Of a DNA stretch of 25,607 nt, positions 1-7,808 are shown piece by piece. Position numbers and translations under genes: made by a program. Numbering within the stretch: position 1 is the first letter of the stretch; the number at the start of each line of letters is the position of its first letter. Below the pieces are notes generated by a model. The model was not told the DNA's origin, did no database searches, and was given only the letters and a program-made list of their open reading frames with translations. The DNA comes from an uncultured Synergistales bacterium (GTDB lineage Bacteria > Synergistota > Synergistia > Synergistales > Aminobacteriaceae). The stretch is from contig CAJOGG010000002.1 in the NCBI GenBank assembly GCA_905234205.1, positions 1 through 25,607 on the forward strand, read 5' to 3'.

Positions 1-80
1 TAACTATATAATCACAATACACGAGCCAACGCAAATGTAATTTCTCCGCAAAAAATTTTTCAAGTAAATATAATTTGACG

Positions 81-110
81 TTGACATAATAATGAAAAAT
101 ATTGTATCAT
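81..110 (+). promoter_or_regulatory. Sigma70-type promoter of the sugar operon
   Basis: A perfect -35 box TTGACA lies at 81-86 and a -10 box TATCAT (5 of 6 to consensus) at 105-110, separated by 18 bases. Transcription would start near 117, giving a leader of about 35 bases before the kinase start at 153. It is the strongest promoter I see in the window and drives the first gene of an eight-gene same-strand cluster. Confidence 0.75.
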
Positions 111-119
111 TTCCAATAT
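99..119. promoter_or_regulatory. Inverted repeat overlapping the -10 box, possible operator
   Basis: ATATTG at 99-104 and CAATAT at 114-119 are perfect 6-base inverted arms around a 9-base centre. They flank the -10 box and the expected start of transcription, which is where a repressor would bind. No regulator gene lies in the window, and short AT-rich palindromes also arise by chance, so the operator role is inferred. Confidence 0.35.
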
Positions 120-152
120 CCTAAATATTATTTTATGTGGAGGCTTTGCTGC

Positions 153-1106
153 ATGAATGATTTATATTCTATCGGCGAAATGGTAATTGATTTTATTCCC
201 GGTAGTGAAGATGCCAGTTATATAAGAAAGGCGGGGGGAGCTCCTGCGAATGTTGCCATAGCAGCGGCTAAAAACGGTCTCAGTGCTTCGATGTGCTGTA
301 AGGTCGGCGAAGATAATTTCGGACATTTCTTAATGGACACTCTCGCAAAATATAATGTCGAAGCTGTGTGTAAAGAATTATCAAAAGATGCTGTTACGAC
401 AATGGCTTTTGTAACTTTATATGCTAACGGCGAAAGAGTTTTCACTTTTGCAAGAAAACCCGGTGCGGATATGCTGCTTTCGGAATCCGACGTTAAAGAA
501 TCCGACATCAAAAATTCCGTGATTATTCATGCTGGATCGTGTTCACTTTCAGCCCAGCCCGAAAAGGACGCTACCGTTAAGGCAATGAAACTCGGCCATG
601 AAAATAATAAACTTGTGAGTTTCGACGTTAATTACAGAAATATTATGTGGAATGATGATGTCAATGCTTGTGTCGATGCGATTAAAAGCGTTTTGAAATA
701 CGTTGATTTATTAAAACTTTCGGGCGAAGAGATCGACATGATGGGCGGAGAAAACAACCTTCCAAATCTCATGAAAGAGTTTAATATTTCAGTAATCGTT
801 GAGACTTTGGGTTCAAACGGTGCAAAGGCGTTTTTCAAAGACGGCAATGTCAGCGTAAAAGGGCGAAAAGTTCCTGCGGTTGACGCTACGGGCTGCGGAG
901 ATGCTTTTTGGGGAGCGTTTTTGTCGAAATTGAGACTTGAAGGCGTTGAAAAAATTTCCGACATCACCGAAAAAATCCTTGAAGCTGCCATGAATTATGG
1001 GAATATCTCAGGTTGTATCTGCGTTCAAAGCAAAGGTGCGATCGAGTCAATTCCTACACGAAAACAAATTGAAGAATATATTAGAAAGAATAATATAGAG
1101 TTTTAA
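153..1106 (+). CDS. PfkB-family sugar kinase (fructokinase-like)
   Basis: Cytoplasmic carbohydrate kinase of the ribokinase/PfkB family, about 317 residues, usual for the family. The N-terminal substrate motif GGAPANVA is at about residues 28-35. A fructokinase-like DVNYR lies mid-protein. The C-terminal signature DATGCGDAF is at about 244-252, with the catalytic Asp near 250. The start is placed at ATG 153, nine bases after GTGGAGG (137-143). An in-frame upstream ATG at 102 would lie inside the promoter's -10 region and add residues unlike the family. As first gene of the operon it most likely phosphorylates the ketose made by the cupin isomerase encoded downstream. Fructose, xylulose, allulose or tagatose are all possible substrates; the motifs do not separate them. 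Confidence 0.9.
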   Translation: MNDLYSIGEMVIDFIPGSEDASYIRKAGGAPANVAIAAAKNGLSASMCCKVGEDNFGHFLMDTLAKYNVEAVCKELSKDAVTTMAFVTLYANGERVFTFARKPGADMLLSESDVKESDIKNSVIIHAGSCSLSAQPEKDATVKAMKLGHENNKLVSFDVNYRNIMWNDDVNACVDAIKSVLKYVDLLKLSGEEIDMMGGENNLPNLMKEFNISVIVETLGSNGAKAFFKDGNVSVKGRKVPAVDATGCGDAFWGAFLSKLRLEGVEKISDITEKILEAAMNYGNISGCICVQSKGAIESIPTRKQIEEYIRKNNIEF

Positions 1107-1107
1107 G

Positions 1108-1794
1108 ATGTCTATTTGGGAAGAAAAATGTATAATTTCGCCCTCGTTAATCTGTCTTGACATGTGCAATCTTGAAAGCCAGGTCAGAATTTTAGAGAAA
1201 TGCGGAATAAAAATGCTTCACGTTGATATTCTTGACGGACATTTCAGCCCTTCAATGCCTTTGGGACTTGATACGGTTCGCCAGTTAAGAGCAAAAACGA
1301 ATCTCGAATTTGACTGCCATATCATGGTAACTGAGCAGGATTATTTTGTCGATGAACTGTTAGACATAGGAGTTCAGCAGATTGTTTTTCATGCCGAAAC
1401 ACAGCCTCACATTGACGGAATGTTAAATCGTATTCATGCTAAAGGTGTTCGTGCAGGAGTTGCATTAAAACCTTCGACTCCTCTTTCAGTTCTTGAATAT
1501 GTGATTGAAAAATGCGACACGGTTTTATTGATGTTGATTAATCCCGGTTATGCGTTCATGAAGGGAGAAAAACAAGCCTCGTACGCTGAACGTAAGATTA
1601 GGGATTTACGCGCAATGATCGAGGAACGCGGCCTTAACACTAAAATCGAACTTGATGGGAGAATTTCAACGCAGAACATTCAAGACTGGGGCGACGGTTT
1701 AGCGGATATATTCGTAACTGGTAGCACATGCTTGAAACGTGAAGACTTGGCCGGCAGCTTTGAGATATTGAACAGTTTACGGCAAAAATTTTAG
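1108..1794 (+). CDS. Ribulose-phosphate 3-epimerase family protein, AlsE-like
   Basis: TIM-barrel enzyme of the Rpe family, 228 residues, which inverts C3 of a ketose phosphate using two Asp and a bound metal. The family's metal and acid-base residues are visible: His38 and Asp40 in LHVDILDGHF, His71 in DCHIMV, and Asp183 in ELDGRIS. The opening SPSLICLD and the DGHF loop resemble E. coli allulose-6-phosphate 3-epimerase (AlsE) more than housekeeping Rpe, and the usual VDGG is LDGR here (AlsE also departs at this spot). It starts one base after the kinase stop with only a weak ribosome site (AGAG), suggesting translational coupling. The probable job is converting a 3-epimeric ketose phosphate to fructose 6-phosphate or xylulose 5-phosphate. 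Family certain, substrate inferred. Confidence 0.85.
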   Translation: MSIWEEKCIISPSLICLDMCNLESQVRILEKCGIKMLHVDILDGHFSPSMPLGLDTVRQLRAKTNLEFDCHIMVTEQDYFVDELLDIGVQQIVFHAETQPHIDGMLNRIHAKGVRAGVALKPSTPLSVLEYVIEKCDTVLLMLINPGYAFMKGEKQASYAERKIRDLRAMIEERGLNTKIELDGRISTQNIQDWGDGLADIFVTGSTCLKREDLAGSFEILNSLRQKF

Positions 1795-1807
1795 GGGAGT
1801 GATACAC

Positions 1808-2380
1808 ATGAATTTTGCAGAGAGATACACAAAAACACGCACAGACGTTATAGCGGAACTCGATAAGACACTCGCAAGCATTAAACCCGAACAAATTGAA
1901 CGCTTATACAACGAAATTCAGAAAGCTGACCAGGTTTTCTTTGTGGGAGTAGGACGTGTAATGATGGCTCTTGAATGCGTGTGCAAACGTTTTGCCCATT
2001 TGGGAATAAAAGCTCATTGCGTCGGTGATATAACTGAACCTGCTATTACTAAGAATGATTTATTGATTGTCGGCTCCGGGTCTGGCGGGTCGTTGTTCCC
2101 TCTTGGAATTGCTAAGAAAGCTCGTGCGGCTGTTGATTGTACGATCGTGCATATAGGCTCTAACGCTAACAGTGAAATGAAAGACATTGCCGACTTCATG
2201 GTAAGAATCCCTGTACGCACAAAATTTTATCTTGAGGACGAAATAGACTCTTGCCAGCCAATGACGACGATTTTTGACCAGAGCTTGTTATTACTCGGGG
2301 ATATTATCGCAAAAATGTTAATCGACGAGAAGAACATCAACATGGAGGATTTATGGCAATATCACGCTAATTTAGAGTAG
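1808..2380 (+). CDS. SIS-domain sugar-phosphate isomerase, 6-phospho-3-hexuloisomerase (HxlB) type
   Basis: Single SIS-domain protein of 190 residues, the size of 6-phospho-3-hexuloisomerases. It has the SIS phosphate loop GSGSGGS at about 89-95, an opening FVGVGR strand-loop, and QPMTTIFDQ at about 150-158, which matches the QPMG-S/T-LFEQ block of HxlB except that its Glu is Asp. HxlB interconverts 3-hexulose 6-phosphate and fructose 6-phosphate. The start is set at ATG 1808, eight bases after AGGGGAG (1793-1799). An in-frame GTG at 1799 overlaps that ribosome site and is unlikely. No hexulose-phosphate synthase is encoded nearby, so this is probably a sugar-catabolic isomerase and not part of formaldehyde fixation. 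Confidence 0.8.
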   Translation: MNFAERYTKTRTDVIAELDKTLASIKPEQIERLYNEIQKADQVFFVGVGRVMMALECVCKRFAHLGIKAHCVGDITEPAITKNDLLIVGSGSGGSLFPLGIAKKARAAVDCTIVHIGSNANSEMKDIADFMVRIPVRTKFYLEDEIDSCQPMTTIFDQSLLLLGDIIAKMLIDEKNINMEDLWQYHANLE

Positions 2381-2389
2381 GAGGACCCC

Positions 2390-3439
2390 ATGAGCGCAAA
2401 AACTGACATAATGAAATACGTTGGAAGCATTCAGCAAGCTGCATACGTTAGACCTATAACTTACACTGAAGGAAGAAGCACGGGGCTGAAAGCTTTTGAC
2501 GTTAAGAGCGGGAATATTTCAATGAGAGTCTTGGCTGATAAGTGTCTTGACGTGAGCGAATTTTCCTACGCTGGAACCAACATGAGCTTTTTATCGAAAC
2601 CAGGACTTCAGGGACTTGGCCACTATGATACTAACGGGGCTGAAGCTCAACGGAGCATAATGGGAGGATTTTTCTTCACGGCTGGACTTGAACACATCGG
2701 AGGGCCTTGCAACGTTAAAGGCGTTGATTATCCCATGCACGGACGAATCAGAACTACCCCAGGCGAACATATTTCAAGCGACGCTTTTTGGGTTGGCGAT
2801 GAATATCATTTAAGAGTTTCCGGTGAAATGCGTGAAGCTATGTTATTCGGAGAAAATCTCGTGTTGCGACGAAGTATTGAGACGGTTTACGGGAGCAAAT
2901 CTTTCACGTTGACCGATGAATTTGAGAACGAAGCATACAGGGAAGAGCCATTAATGTTACTGTATCACATAAATATAGGTTGGCCATTCCTTGACGAGAA
3001 CGTAAAACTTTATATCCCTACAGCAAAAATCACTCCGCGAAATTCCGACGCTAAAGGACACGAAGAGAAATACGACGTTATGGAAGCTCCCAAGGACAAC
3101 GAACCCGAATATGTATTTCTTCATGACGTTATGGCAGACTCAAATGGCAACACAGAAACTATAGCTGTGAACCCAAAATTGAAGCTTGGGTTAAGAATCG
3201 CATGGAATACAAAATATTTACCGCACTTTATGGAATGGAAGTCAATAGCCTCTGGAGATTATGTTGTAGGACTCGAGCCCGCTAACTCGCTTGTTCATGG
3301 TCGCGCTTGGTACGAGGATAACGGGAATCTTCACAAGATAGCTCCGTTTGCCAAAGAGAAGAACGTTTTAACGTTTACAGTGCTTGATGGTGAAGCAGAG
3401 ATTAACAACGCTGTTTCTGCCTTTGAGAATAAATTTTAA
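2390..3439 (+). CDS. DUF4432 family aldose-1-epimerase-like protein
   Basis: A 349-residue protein with the galactose-mutarotase-like beta-supersandwich pattern of DUF4432. The hallmark block GGFFFTAGLEHIGGPC at about 91-106 is followed by YPMHGRI, with a His near 117 of the kind mutarotases use for catalysis. There is no signal peptide, so it acts in the cytoplasm. AGGAGG overlaps the preceding TAG stop and precedes ATG 2390 at normal spacing, so the gene is tightly co-expressed with the isomerase. By family it should convert anomers of the imported sugar or of a phosphorylated intermediate. DUF4432 members often accompany sugar operons, but the reaction here is an inference. Confidence 0.8.
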   Translation: MSAKTDIMKYVGSIQQAAYVRPITYTEGRSTGLKAFDVKSGNISMRVLADKCLDVSEFSYAGTNMSFLSKPGLQGLGHYDTNGAEAQRSIMGGFFFTAGLEHIGGPCNVKGVDYPMHGRIRTTPGEHISSDAFWVGDEYHLRVSGEMREAMLFGENLVLRRSIETVYGSKSFTLTDEFENEAYREEPLMLLYHINIGWPFLDENVKLYIPTAKITPRNSDAKGHEEKYDVMEAPKDNEPEYVFLHDVMADSNGNTETIAVNPKLKLGLRIAWNTKYLPHFMEWKSIASGDYVVGLEPANSLVHGRAWYEDNGNLHKIAPFAKEKNVLTFTVLDGEAEINNAVSAFENKF

Positions 3440-3452
3440 TGAGGTGATTTAT

Positions 3453-4139
3453 TTGAAACGATCAGAAATTAACAACTGCATCAAGGAGTTCGAAGCTTTA
3501 CTCAAGAAACACTGCTTTGAGCTTCCTCCGTTCTTGAGCTTCACACCCGAAGAATGGAAAACCAAGGGCCACGAGTACGACGAGATCCGCGACAATGCTC
3601 TTGGCTGGGACATTACGGACTACGGCGAAGGTGATTTTGCTCACAAAGGCTTGTATCTCATCACGATTCGTAATGGCAACGTCCACAATCCAAAGTACAC
3701 TAAGACTTACGCGGAAAAAATTATGATGCTCAAAGAGGGCCAAGTTTCCCCTAACCATTTCCACTGGAACAAAATGGAAGACATTATCAACCGCGGCGGC
3801 GGCAATGTTGTATTCAAGCTCTGGAATGCAGATCGCAAGACCGAAGAACTTGAAGATACCGACGTAGAAATTTTCCAAGACGGAAGACGCTACAAAGTCC
3901 CGGCAGGTTCTGAAGTAATTCTCAAGCCCGGCGAATCCCTCTCACTTTATCCGTACTATTATCACGAGTTCAGGATTCAACCAGGCACAGGTTACGCAAT
4001 TATCGGAGAAGTATCAATGTGCAACGACGACAACACCGACAACAGATTCTACGAGCCTCTCGGACGCTTCCCAACGATTGAGGAAGATGAACCGCCTTAT
4101 AGATTGCTTTGCACTGAATATCCTCCGGCAAACGATTAA
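3453..4139 (+). CDS. D-lyxose ketol-isomerase (cupin)
   Basis: Cupin-fold aldose-ketose isomerase of 228 residues, matching the 225-230 typical of D-lyxose isomerase (EC 5.3.1.15), which converts D-lyxose to D-xylulose and often D-mannose to D-fructose. The metal site is complete: His102, His104 and Glu109 in NHFHWNKMED, and His171 in YYYHEF. The opening KRSEIN is typical of the family. The start is TTG 3453, six bases after GAGGTG (3441-3446). Reading upstream to the in-frame ATG at 3384 would overlap the preceding gene by 56 bases and add 23 unrelated residues. It is the aldose-to-ketose step that would feed the kinase encoded first in the operon. Confidence 0.9.
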   Translation: MKRSEINNCIKEFEALLKKHCFELPPFLSFTPEEWKTKGHEYDEIRDNALGWDITDYGEGDFAHKGLYLITIRNGNVHNPKYTKTYAEKIMMLKEGQVSPNHFHWNKMEDIINRGGGNVVFKLWNADRKTEELEDTDVEIFQDGRRYKVPAGSEVILKPGESLSLYPYYYHEFRIQPGTGYAIIGEVSMCNDDNTDNRFYEPLGRFPTIEEDEPPYRLLCTEYPPAND

Positions 4140-4157
4140 GAAAGGGTGAATTTAACC

Positions 4158-5696
4158 GTGAGTGATTATGTAGTTACTATGGAGCATATTACTAAGACAT
4201 TCCCGGGAGTTAAGGCTCTCGACGATGTTCAGCTCCATTTGAAGGCCGGAAGAGTCATGGCTCTATTAGGCGAGAATGGCGCGGGAAAATCTACGCTGAT
4301 GAAAATTTTGTCGGGAGTTTATACGCGTGACTCTGGCGATATTACGATTTTCGGCAAAAAAATTGAAGGCGACCTCAACACGAAGCAGGCACAGGCTCTA
4401 GGAGTTGCGATAATCCACCAGGAACTTAACATGTGCCAGCATTTAACAGTTGCCGCAAATATGTTCCTTGGCCGTGAGCTCACAAAGGGCGGAAGACTCG
4501 ATAACGCTGAAATGAATCGTCAGGCTATTGAGCAGCTTGCAAAACTTGGCATTCATGATCTAGATCCGGACGAAGCAGTCGGAAATTTAACGGTTGGACG
4601 TCAGCAAATGGTCGAGATCGCAAAAGCACTTCTCATTAACGCAAAAGTTCTCGTAATGGATGAGCCGTCGTCTTCTCTCTCAAACGCTGAAATCACAGAA
4701 ATGTTTAGAATCGTTCGCGAGCTTAAAGCTATGGGTACAGCGATTGTATATATCAGCCACAGACTTCAGGAATTACACCACATTGTTGACGACGTTACTA
4801 TCATGCGAGATGGCAAATACATAACTGAAGGCGAGTTTAATTCATTCACTATGGATCAGATTATCGCTAACATGGTCGGCCACGAAGTTAAGAATCAATT
4901 CCCGCGCGAAACTGTAGCTAAAGGCAAAAAGATTCTTGAGGTCAAACACTTGAACGCCGGTAAACTTGTAAAAGACGTATCATTTGATGTTTATGAAGGT
5001 GAAGTGTTGGGGTTCTCTGGACTCGTTGGTGCTGGTCGTACTGAAACAATGCGTGCAATTTTTGGTGCTGATCCAAAAACTAGTGGCGAGATTTTGCTTG
5101 ATGGCAAACCGTTAAACATTCACAACCCCGGCGCGGCGATTCGTCAAGGTATCGTGTTAGCTCCTGAAGATCGTAAGAAAGAAGGACTCTGCACAAAACT
5201 TTCAATCAGGGATAATATTGCTTTACCAAATCTTGACATTATCACGCTTGGAAGTAAAACTGGCAAAATCAACAAGAAAGTCGAAAACGAAATGATCGAG
5301 AAGGGCAAGAGCTCACTCACAATCAAGATGGCCGACGCTGAAGACCAAGCCGCAAGTTTATCAGGTGGTAATCAGCAGAAAGTCGTTGTAGCAAAATGGT
5401 TAGCTCGTCAATCCCGCGTAATAATCTTCGATGAACCCACAAGAGGTATAGACGTTGCCGCAAAGGTTGAAATCTATGACATCATTAACGAACTTAAGAA
5501 ACAGGGTGTAGGCGTCGTAATCGTATCGTCAGAATTGCCGGAGGTCATGGGAATTTCGGATCGTATTATCGTCATGTGCAACGGAAAAATCACGGGCGAA
5601 GTTGATCCACGTAACACGACAGAAGAAGAAATCATGACTTACGCAACACAGTTTGGAGATCATGCTGCCCCAGCGTCGTTGAGTCTTGCATCATAA
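4158..5696 (+). CDS. Sugar ABC importer, duplicated ATPase (RbsA/AlsA/XylG type)
   Basis: ATP-binding subunit with two fused nucleotide-binding domains, 512 residues, the usual layout of the ribose/allose/xylose CUT2 importers. The first half has Walker A GENGAGKST, a signature-like LTVGRQQ and Walker B VLVMDEPSSSLS. The second half has the degenerate Walker A GLVGAGRTE normal for this family, the signature LSGGNQQK and Walker B IIFDEPTRGID. The start is set at GTG 4158, about nine bases after AAAGGGTGA (4141-4149). The in-frame GTG at 4146 lies inside that ribosome site. It powers uptake with the permease and binding protein encoded next. Confidence 0.93.
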   Translation: MSDYVVTMEHITKTFPGVKALDDVQLHLKAGRVMALLGENGAGKSTLMKILSGVYTRDSGDITIFGKKIEGDLNTKQAQALGVAIIHQELNMCQHLTVAANMFLGRELTKGGRLDNAEMNRQAIEQLAKLGIHDLDPDEAVGNLTVGRQQMVEIAKALLINAKVLVMDEPSSSLSNAEITEMFRIVRELKAMGTAIVYISHRLQELHHIVDDVTIMRDGKYITEGEFNSFTMDQIIANMVGHEVKNQFPRETVAKGKKILEVKHLNAGKLVKDVSFDVYEGEVLGFSGLVGAGRTETMRAIFGADPKTSGEILLDGKPLNIHNPGAAIRQGIVLAPEDRKKEGLCTKLSIRDNIALPNLDIITLGSKTGKINKKVENEMIEKGKSSLTIKMADAEDQAASLSGGNQQKVVVAKWLARQSRVIIFDEPTRGIDVAAKVEIYDIINELKKQGVGVVIVSSELPEVMGISDRIIVMCNGKITGEVDPRNTTEEEIMTYATQFGDHAAPASLSLAS

Positions 5697-5722
5697 ATTT
5701 GTGAAGGAGGAAAATTTTTATC

Positions 5723-6721
5723 ATGGAAAATAGAAAGCGCGGTTTCTTGTCAAAGCCAGGCGTTGCATCAGTCGTAACAGCCTTTGTCGGTGTAATTGTC
5801 CTTATGGTCATATTCTGGATGATGAATCCAAATTTCGTGCGTCAGAATAATTTAATGTCCCTTGCTCGTTCAATCTGTCCGTATTTGCTCGTTGGTATCG
5901 GCCAAGGCATAGTGTGTATCACCGGTAACATCGACTTATCAATCGGTTCAGTCTTGGGAATGTCAGCAATGATTTCAGCGACTCTGATCTGCAACGGAAT
6001 GAACGTAATCTTAGCCATTCTCATTGACTTAGTAGCGTGCTTATTCGTTGGATATGCTAACGGTGTACTTGTCGGAAAGTTCAAGCTCCCTCCTTTCATA
6101 GGAACACTTGGAACAATGACAATCTGCCGCGGAATTGCTCAGCTCGTCAACAACAACTACAACACCGGCGATATAGGAATGGGCGGTCTCAAAGATTTAT
6201 TCCGTGATACGTTCTATTACGGGAGGATCGGCTATTTGTATTACGGCGTTATAATTTGTCTGATCATATGGGCGATTTTCTATTACGTAATGAGTTACAC
6301 GGCAACGGGGCGACATATTTACGCGATCGGCTCCAACGTTGATGCTGCAAGATTATCAGGCGTTGACGTCTTCAAGACAACAACGGTAGCTTACACGATT
6401 TCAGCTTTCTGTTCGTTCATGGCTGGCTTAATTACAATGGCGGCAGCTGGAATGGGTTCAATGCAGGCTGGTATGAGCTACGAAATGTACGGAGTTGCTG
6501 CGGCAGTTATCGGCGGTATTTCAACGTTAGGCGGCTCGGGCTTGTTGGTCGGTGTTATCGCTGGTGCTAGCGTGTGGGCAATCCTTCAAAACGGTCTTAC
6601 ACTTGCAAACGTCCCCGTAGCTATGAGAAACATTATCATTGGATTTATCGTTGTGGCCTGCGTCTTGTTCGATATAATGCGTAGAAATGGCGTAATCGGC
6701 GCAAAGAAGAAAGCGGCATAA
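5723..6721 (+). CDS. Sugar ABC importer, permease (RbsC/AlsC type)
   Basis: A 332-residue integral membrane protein with about eight to ten hydrophobic segments. It contains the CUT2 permease motif block around ITGNIDLSIGS and a later AVIGGISTLGGSG loop that contacts the ATPase. The N-terminus MENRKRGF is basic and cytoplasmic. The ribosome site AAGGAGG precedes ATG 5723. It follows the ATPase gene by 26 bases and precedes the binding-protein gene. It forms the inner-membrane channel for the sugar; transport specificity is set mainly by the binding protein. Confidence 0.93.
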   Translation: MENRKRGFLSKPGVASVVTAFVGVIVLMVIFWMMNPNFVRQNNLMSLARSICPYLLVGIGQGIVCITGNIDLSIGSVLGMSAMISATLICNGMNVILAILIDLVACLFVGYANGVLVGKFKLPPFIGTLGTMTICRGIAQLVNNNYNTGDIGMGGLKDLFRDTFYYGRIGYLYYGVIICLIIWAIFYYVMSYTATGRHIYAIGSNVDAARLSGVDVFKTTTVAYTISAFCSFMAGLITMAAAGMGSMQAGMSYEMYGVAAAVIGGISTLGGSGLLVGVIAGASVWAILQNGLTLANVPVAMRNIIIGFIVVACVLFDIMRRNGVIGAKKKAA

Positions 6722-6739
6722 AGATTCATCACGAATCTT
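6721..6739 (+). promoter_or_regulatory. Intergenic hairpin between permease and binding-protein genes
   Basis: AAGATTC at 6721-6727 and GAATCTT at 6733-6739 form a perfect 7-base stem with a 5-base loop, starting on the last base of the permease stop. The bases after it (AAGCATAAAT) are not a T-run, so it is not a standard terminator. Such hairpins often block 3' exonucleases or cause segmental RNA processing, letting a binding protein outnumber its permease. That role is inferred from position. Confidence 0.45.
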
Positions 6740-6775
6740 AAGCATAAATATTTATTAATCAGGAGGAATTTTTTC

Positions 6776-7708
6776 ATGAAGAAGTTTGTAGCATTAGCAT
6801 TGGTTCTCGCGTTGGTTCTCACTGGAACAGCATTCGCTGGCGTCAAGACGAAAATCGGCCTTATCACAATGGACCAAATGGACGTTCACTGGGTCAGATT
6901 GAGAAACGCTGCACAGGCAAAAGTTGATGAGCTCAACAAAGCCGGAAACGAAATCGAAATGGTATGGCTTGCCCCCGAGACAAAGGACAATCAGCAGCAG
7001 ATCGAGAAGATTCAGAACGCTGTAGCCGATAACGTCAACTATATCATTATCGCTTGCAATGACGGCACATCAGCTAACAGAGCTTTACAGGAAGCCCTTG
7101 ATGCAGGAATTAAGATCATCTACGTTGATGCTCCCGCAACCCTCAAAGCCTCAGCCACATATGCAACTGACAACTTCGCAGGCGGAAAGCAGATCGGCGA
7201 ATACCTCAAAGCACTCTTTGACAAAGACGGTGTAACCGAAGGAACAATCGGAATCGTTGACGCACAAGCCGGCGTTCAGTCATGCCAGGATCGTTATGAC
7301 GGATTCGCATCAGTCTTCAAGGATACAAAATTCGTGCTAGGTGAGAGACAATTCTCCGACGGTGACAACTCAAAGGCTCAAGAACTTGCTAACACAATGA
7401 TCAACAACGGGGTTATCGCTCTTTATGGAACCAATGACGGCGCAACAGTCGGATCAGCCGCTGCAACCAGAGACGCTGCTAACAATGGCGTAAAGATTTA
7501 CTGCGTGGGCTGGGACAAATCAGACTCCAATATCGCTTACGTAGAGAACGGCGCACTCCTTGCATTTGCTGCACAGAACCCCAACATCATGGGCGAGAAA
7601 GCTATCGAAGCAGTTGTAGAGCTTGAGAACGGCAAGGACCTCGGCGGCGTAACAGTCGACACAGGCGTATCAACAGTAACAAAAGAGAACGTAGCTCAGT
7701 TCAAATAG
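6776..7708 (+). CDS. Periplasmic sugar-binding protein of the CUT2 importer (RbsB/AlsB type)
   Basis: Secreted substrate-binding protein of 310 residues, family Peripla_BP_4. A Sec signal peptide is plain: MKKF, a Leu/Ala/Val core, then LTGTAFA with cleavage probably after residue 21. There is no lipobox Cys, so it should be free in the periplasm, which argues for an outer membrane. The mature part has the two-lobed alternation of the ribose-binding fold, with NDGTSAN in lobe one and YGTNDGATVGSA in lobe two. The ribosome site AGGAGG precedes ATG 6776 and is the strongest in the operon. Codon choice looks more biased (AAC, AAG, GGC) than in its neighbours, consistent with high expression. It is last in the operon instead of first, as is more usual. 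Confidence 0.93.
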   Translation: MKKFVALALVLALVLTGTAFAGVKTKIGLITMDQMDVHWVRLRNAAQAKVDELNKAGNEIEMVWLAPETKDNQQQIEKIQNAVADNVNYIIIACNDGTSANRALQEALDAGIKIIYVDAPATLKASATYATDNFAGGKQIGEYLKALFDKDGVTEGTIGIVDAQAGVQSCQDRYDGFASVFKDTKFVLGERQFSDGDNSKAQELANTMINNGVIALYGTNDGATVGSAAATRDAANNGVKIYCVGWDKSDSNIAYVENGALLAFAAQNPNIMGEKAIEAVVELENGKDLGGVTVDTGVSTVTKENVAQFK

Positions 7709-7725
7709 TTTCGCGTTCATTAATG

Positions 7726-7755
7726 AGACTCGGTCGTGAAGGCCGGGTCTTTTTT
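7726..7755 (+). terminator. Intrinsic terminator of the sugar operon
   Basis: AGACTCGG at 7726-7733 pairs with CCGGGTCT at 7743-7750 (8 pairs, one G-U) around a 9-base loop, followed by a T-run to 7755. It lies 18 bases after the binding-protein stop and marks the operon's end before polA. Confidence 0.85.
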
Positions 7756-7765
7756 ATTGTCGCGT

Positions 7766-7771
7766 TATAAT
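7766..7771 (+). promoter_or_regulatory. Possible -10 box for polA
   Basis: A perfect TATAAT lies 35 bases before the proposed polA start, in the short gap after the sugar-operon terminator. No acceptable -35 box sits at 15-18 bases upstream (that stretch is the terminator stem), and there is no extended -10 TG. polA must be transcribed from somewhere here, but this call is weak. Confidence 0.25.
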
Positions 7772-7791
7772 CAGGGTGTTATATTGAAGCA

Positions 7792-7808
7792 AGAGGTGAT
7801 TAACGATT
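7792..7808 (+). promoter_or_regulatory. Ribosome binding site and ATT start of polA
   Basis: AGAGGTGA (7792-7799) sits six bases before ATT (7806-7808), which opens the reading frame encoding STFLIVDGHSLAYK. TGA at 7797-7799 is the in-frame stop just upstream, and only TTA and ACG come between. No ATG, GTG or TTG can start the full nuclease domain. Confidence 0.75.

Noticed and set aside
1..80. Possible end of an upstream gene or regulator
   Set aside because: No reading frame with recognisable content enters from the left edge. The stretch is AT-rich and featureless apart from leading into the promoter.
102..152. Upstream in-frame ATG for the kinase
   Set aside because: It falls within the promoter before the expected transcription start and has no ribosome site. 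GTGGAGG points to ATG 153.
1108..2380. Formaldehyde-fixing HxlA-HxlB (ribulose monophosphate) pair
   Set aside because: The barrel protein carries Rpe/AlsE metal ligands, not the DxKxxD motif of hexulose-phosphate synthase.
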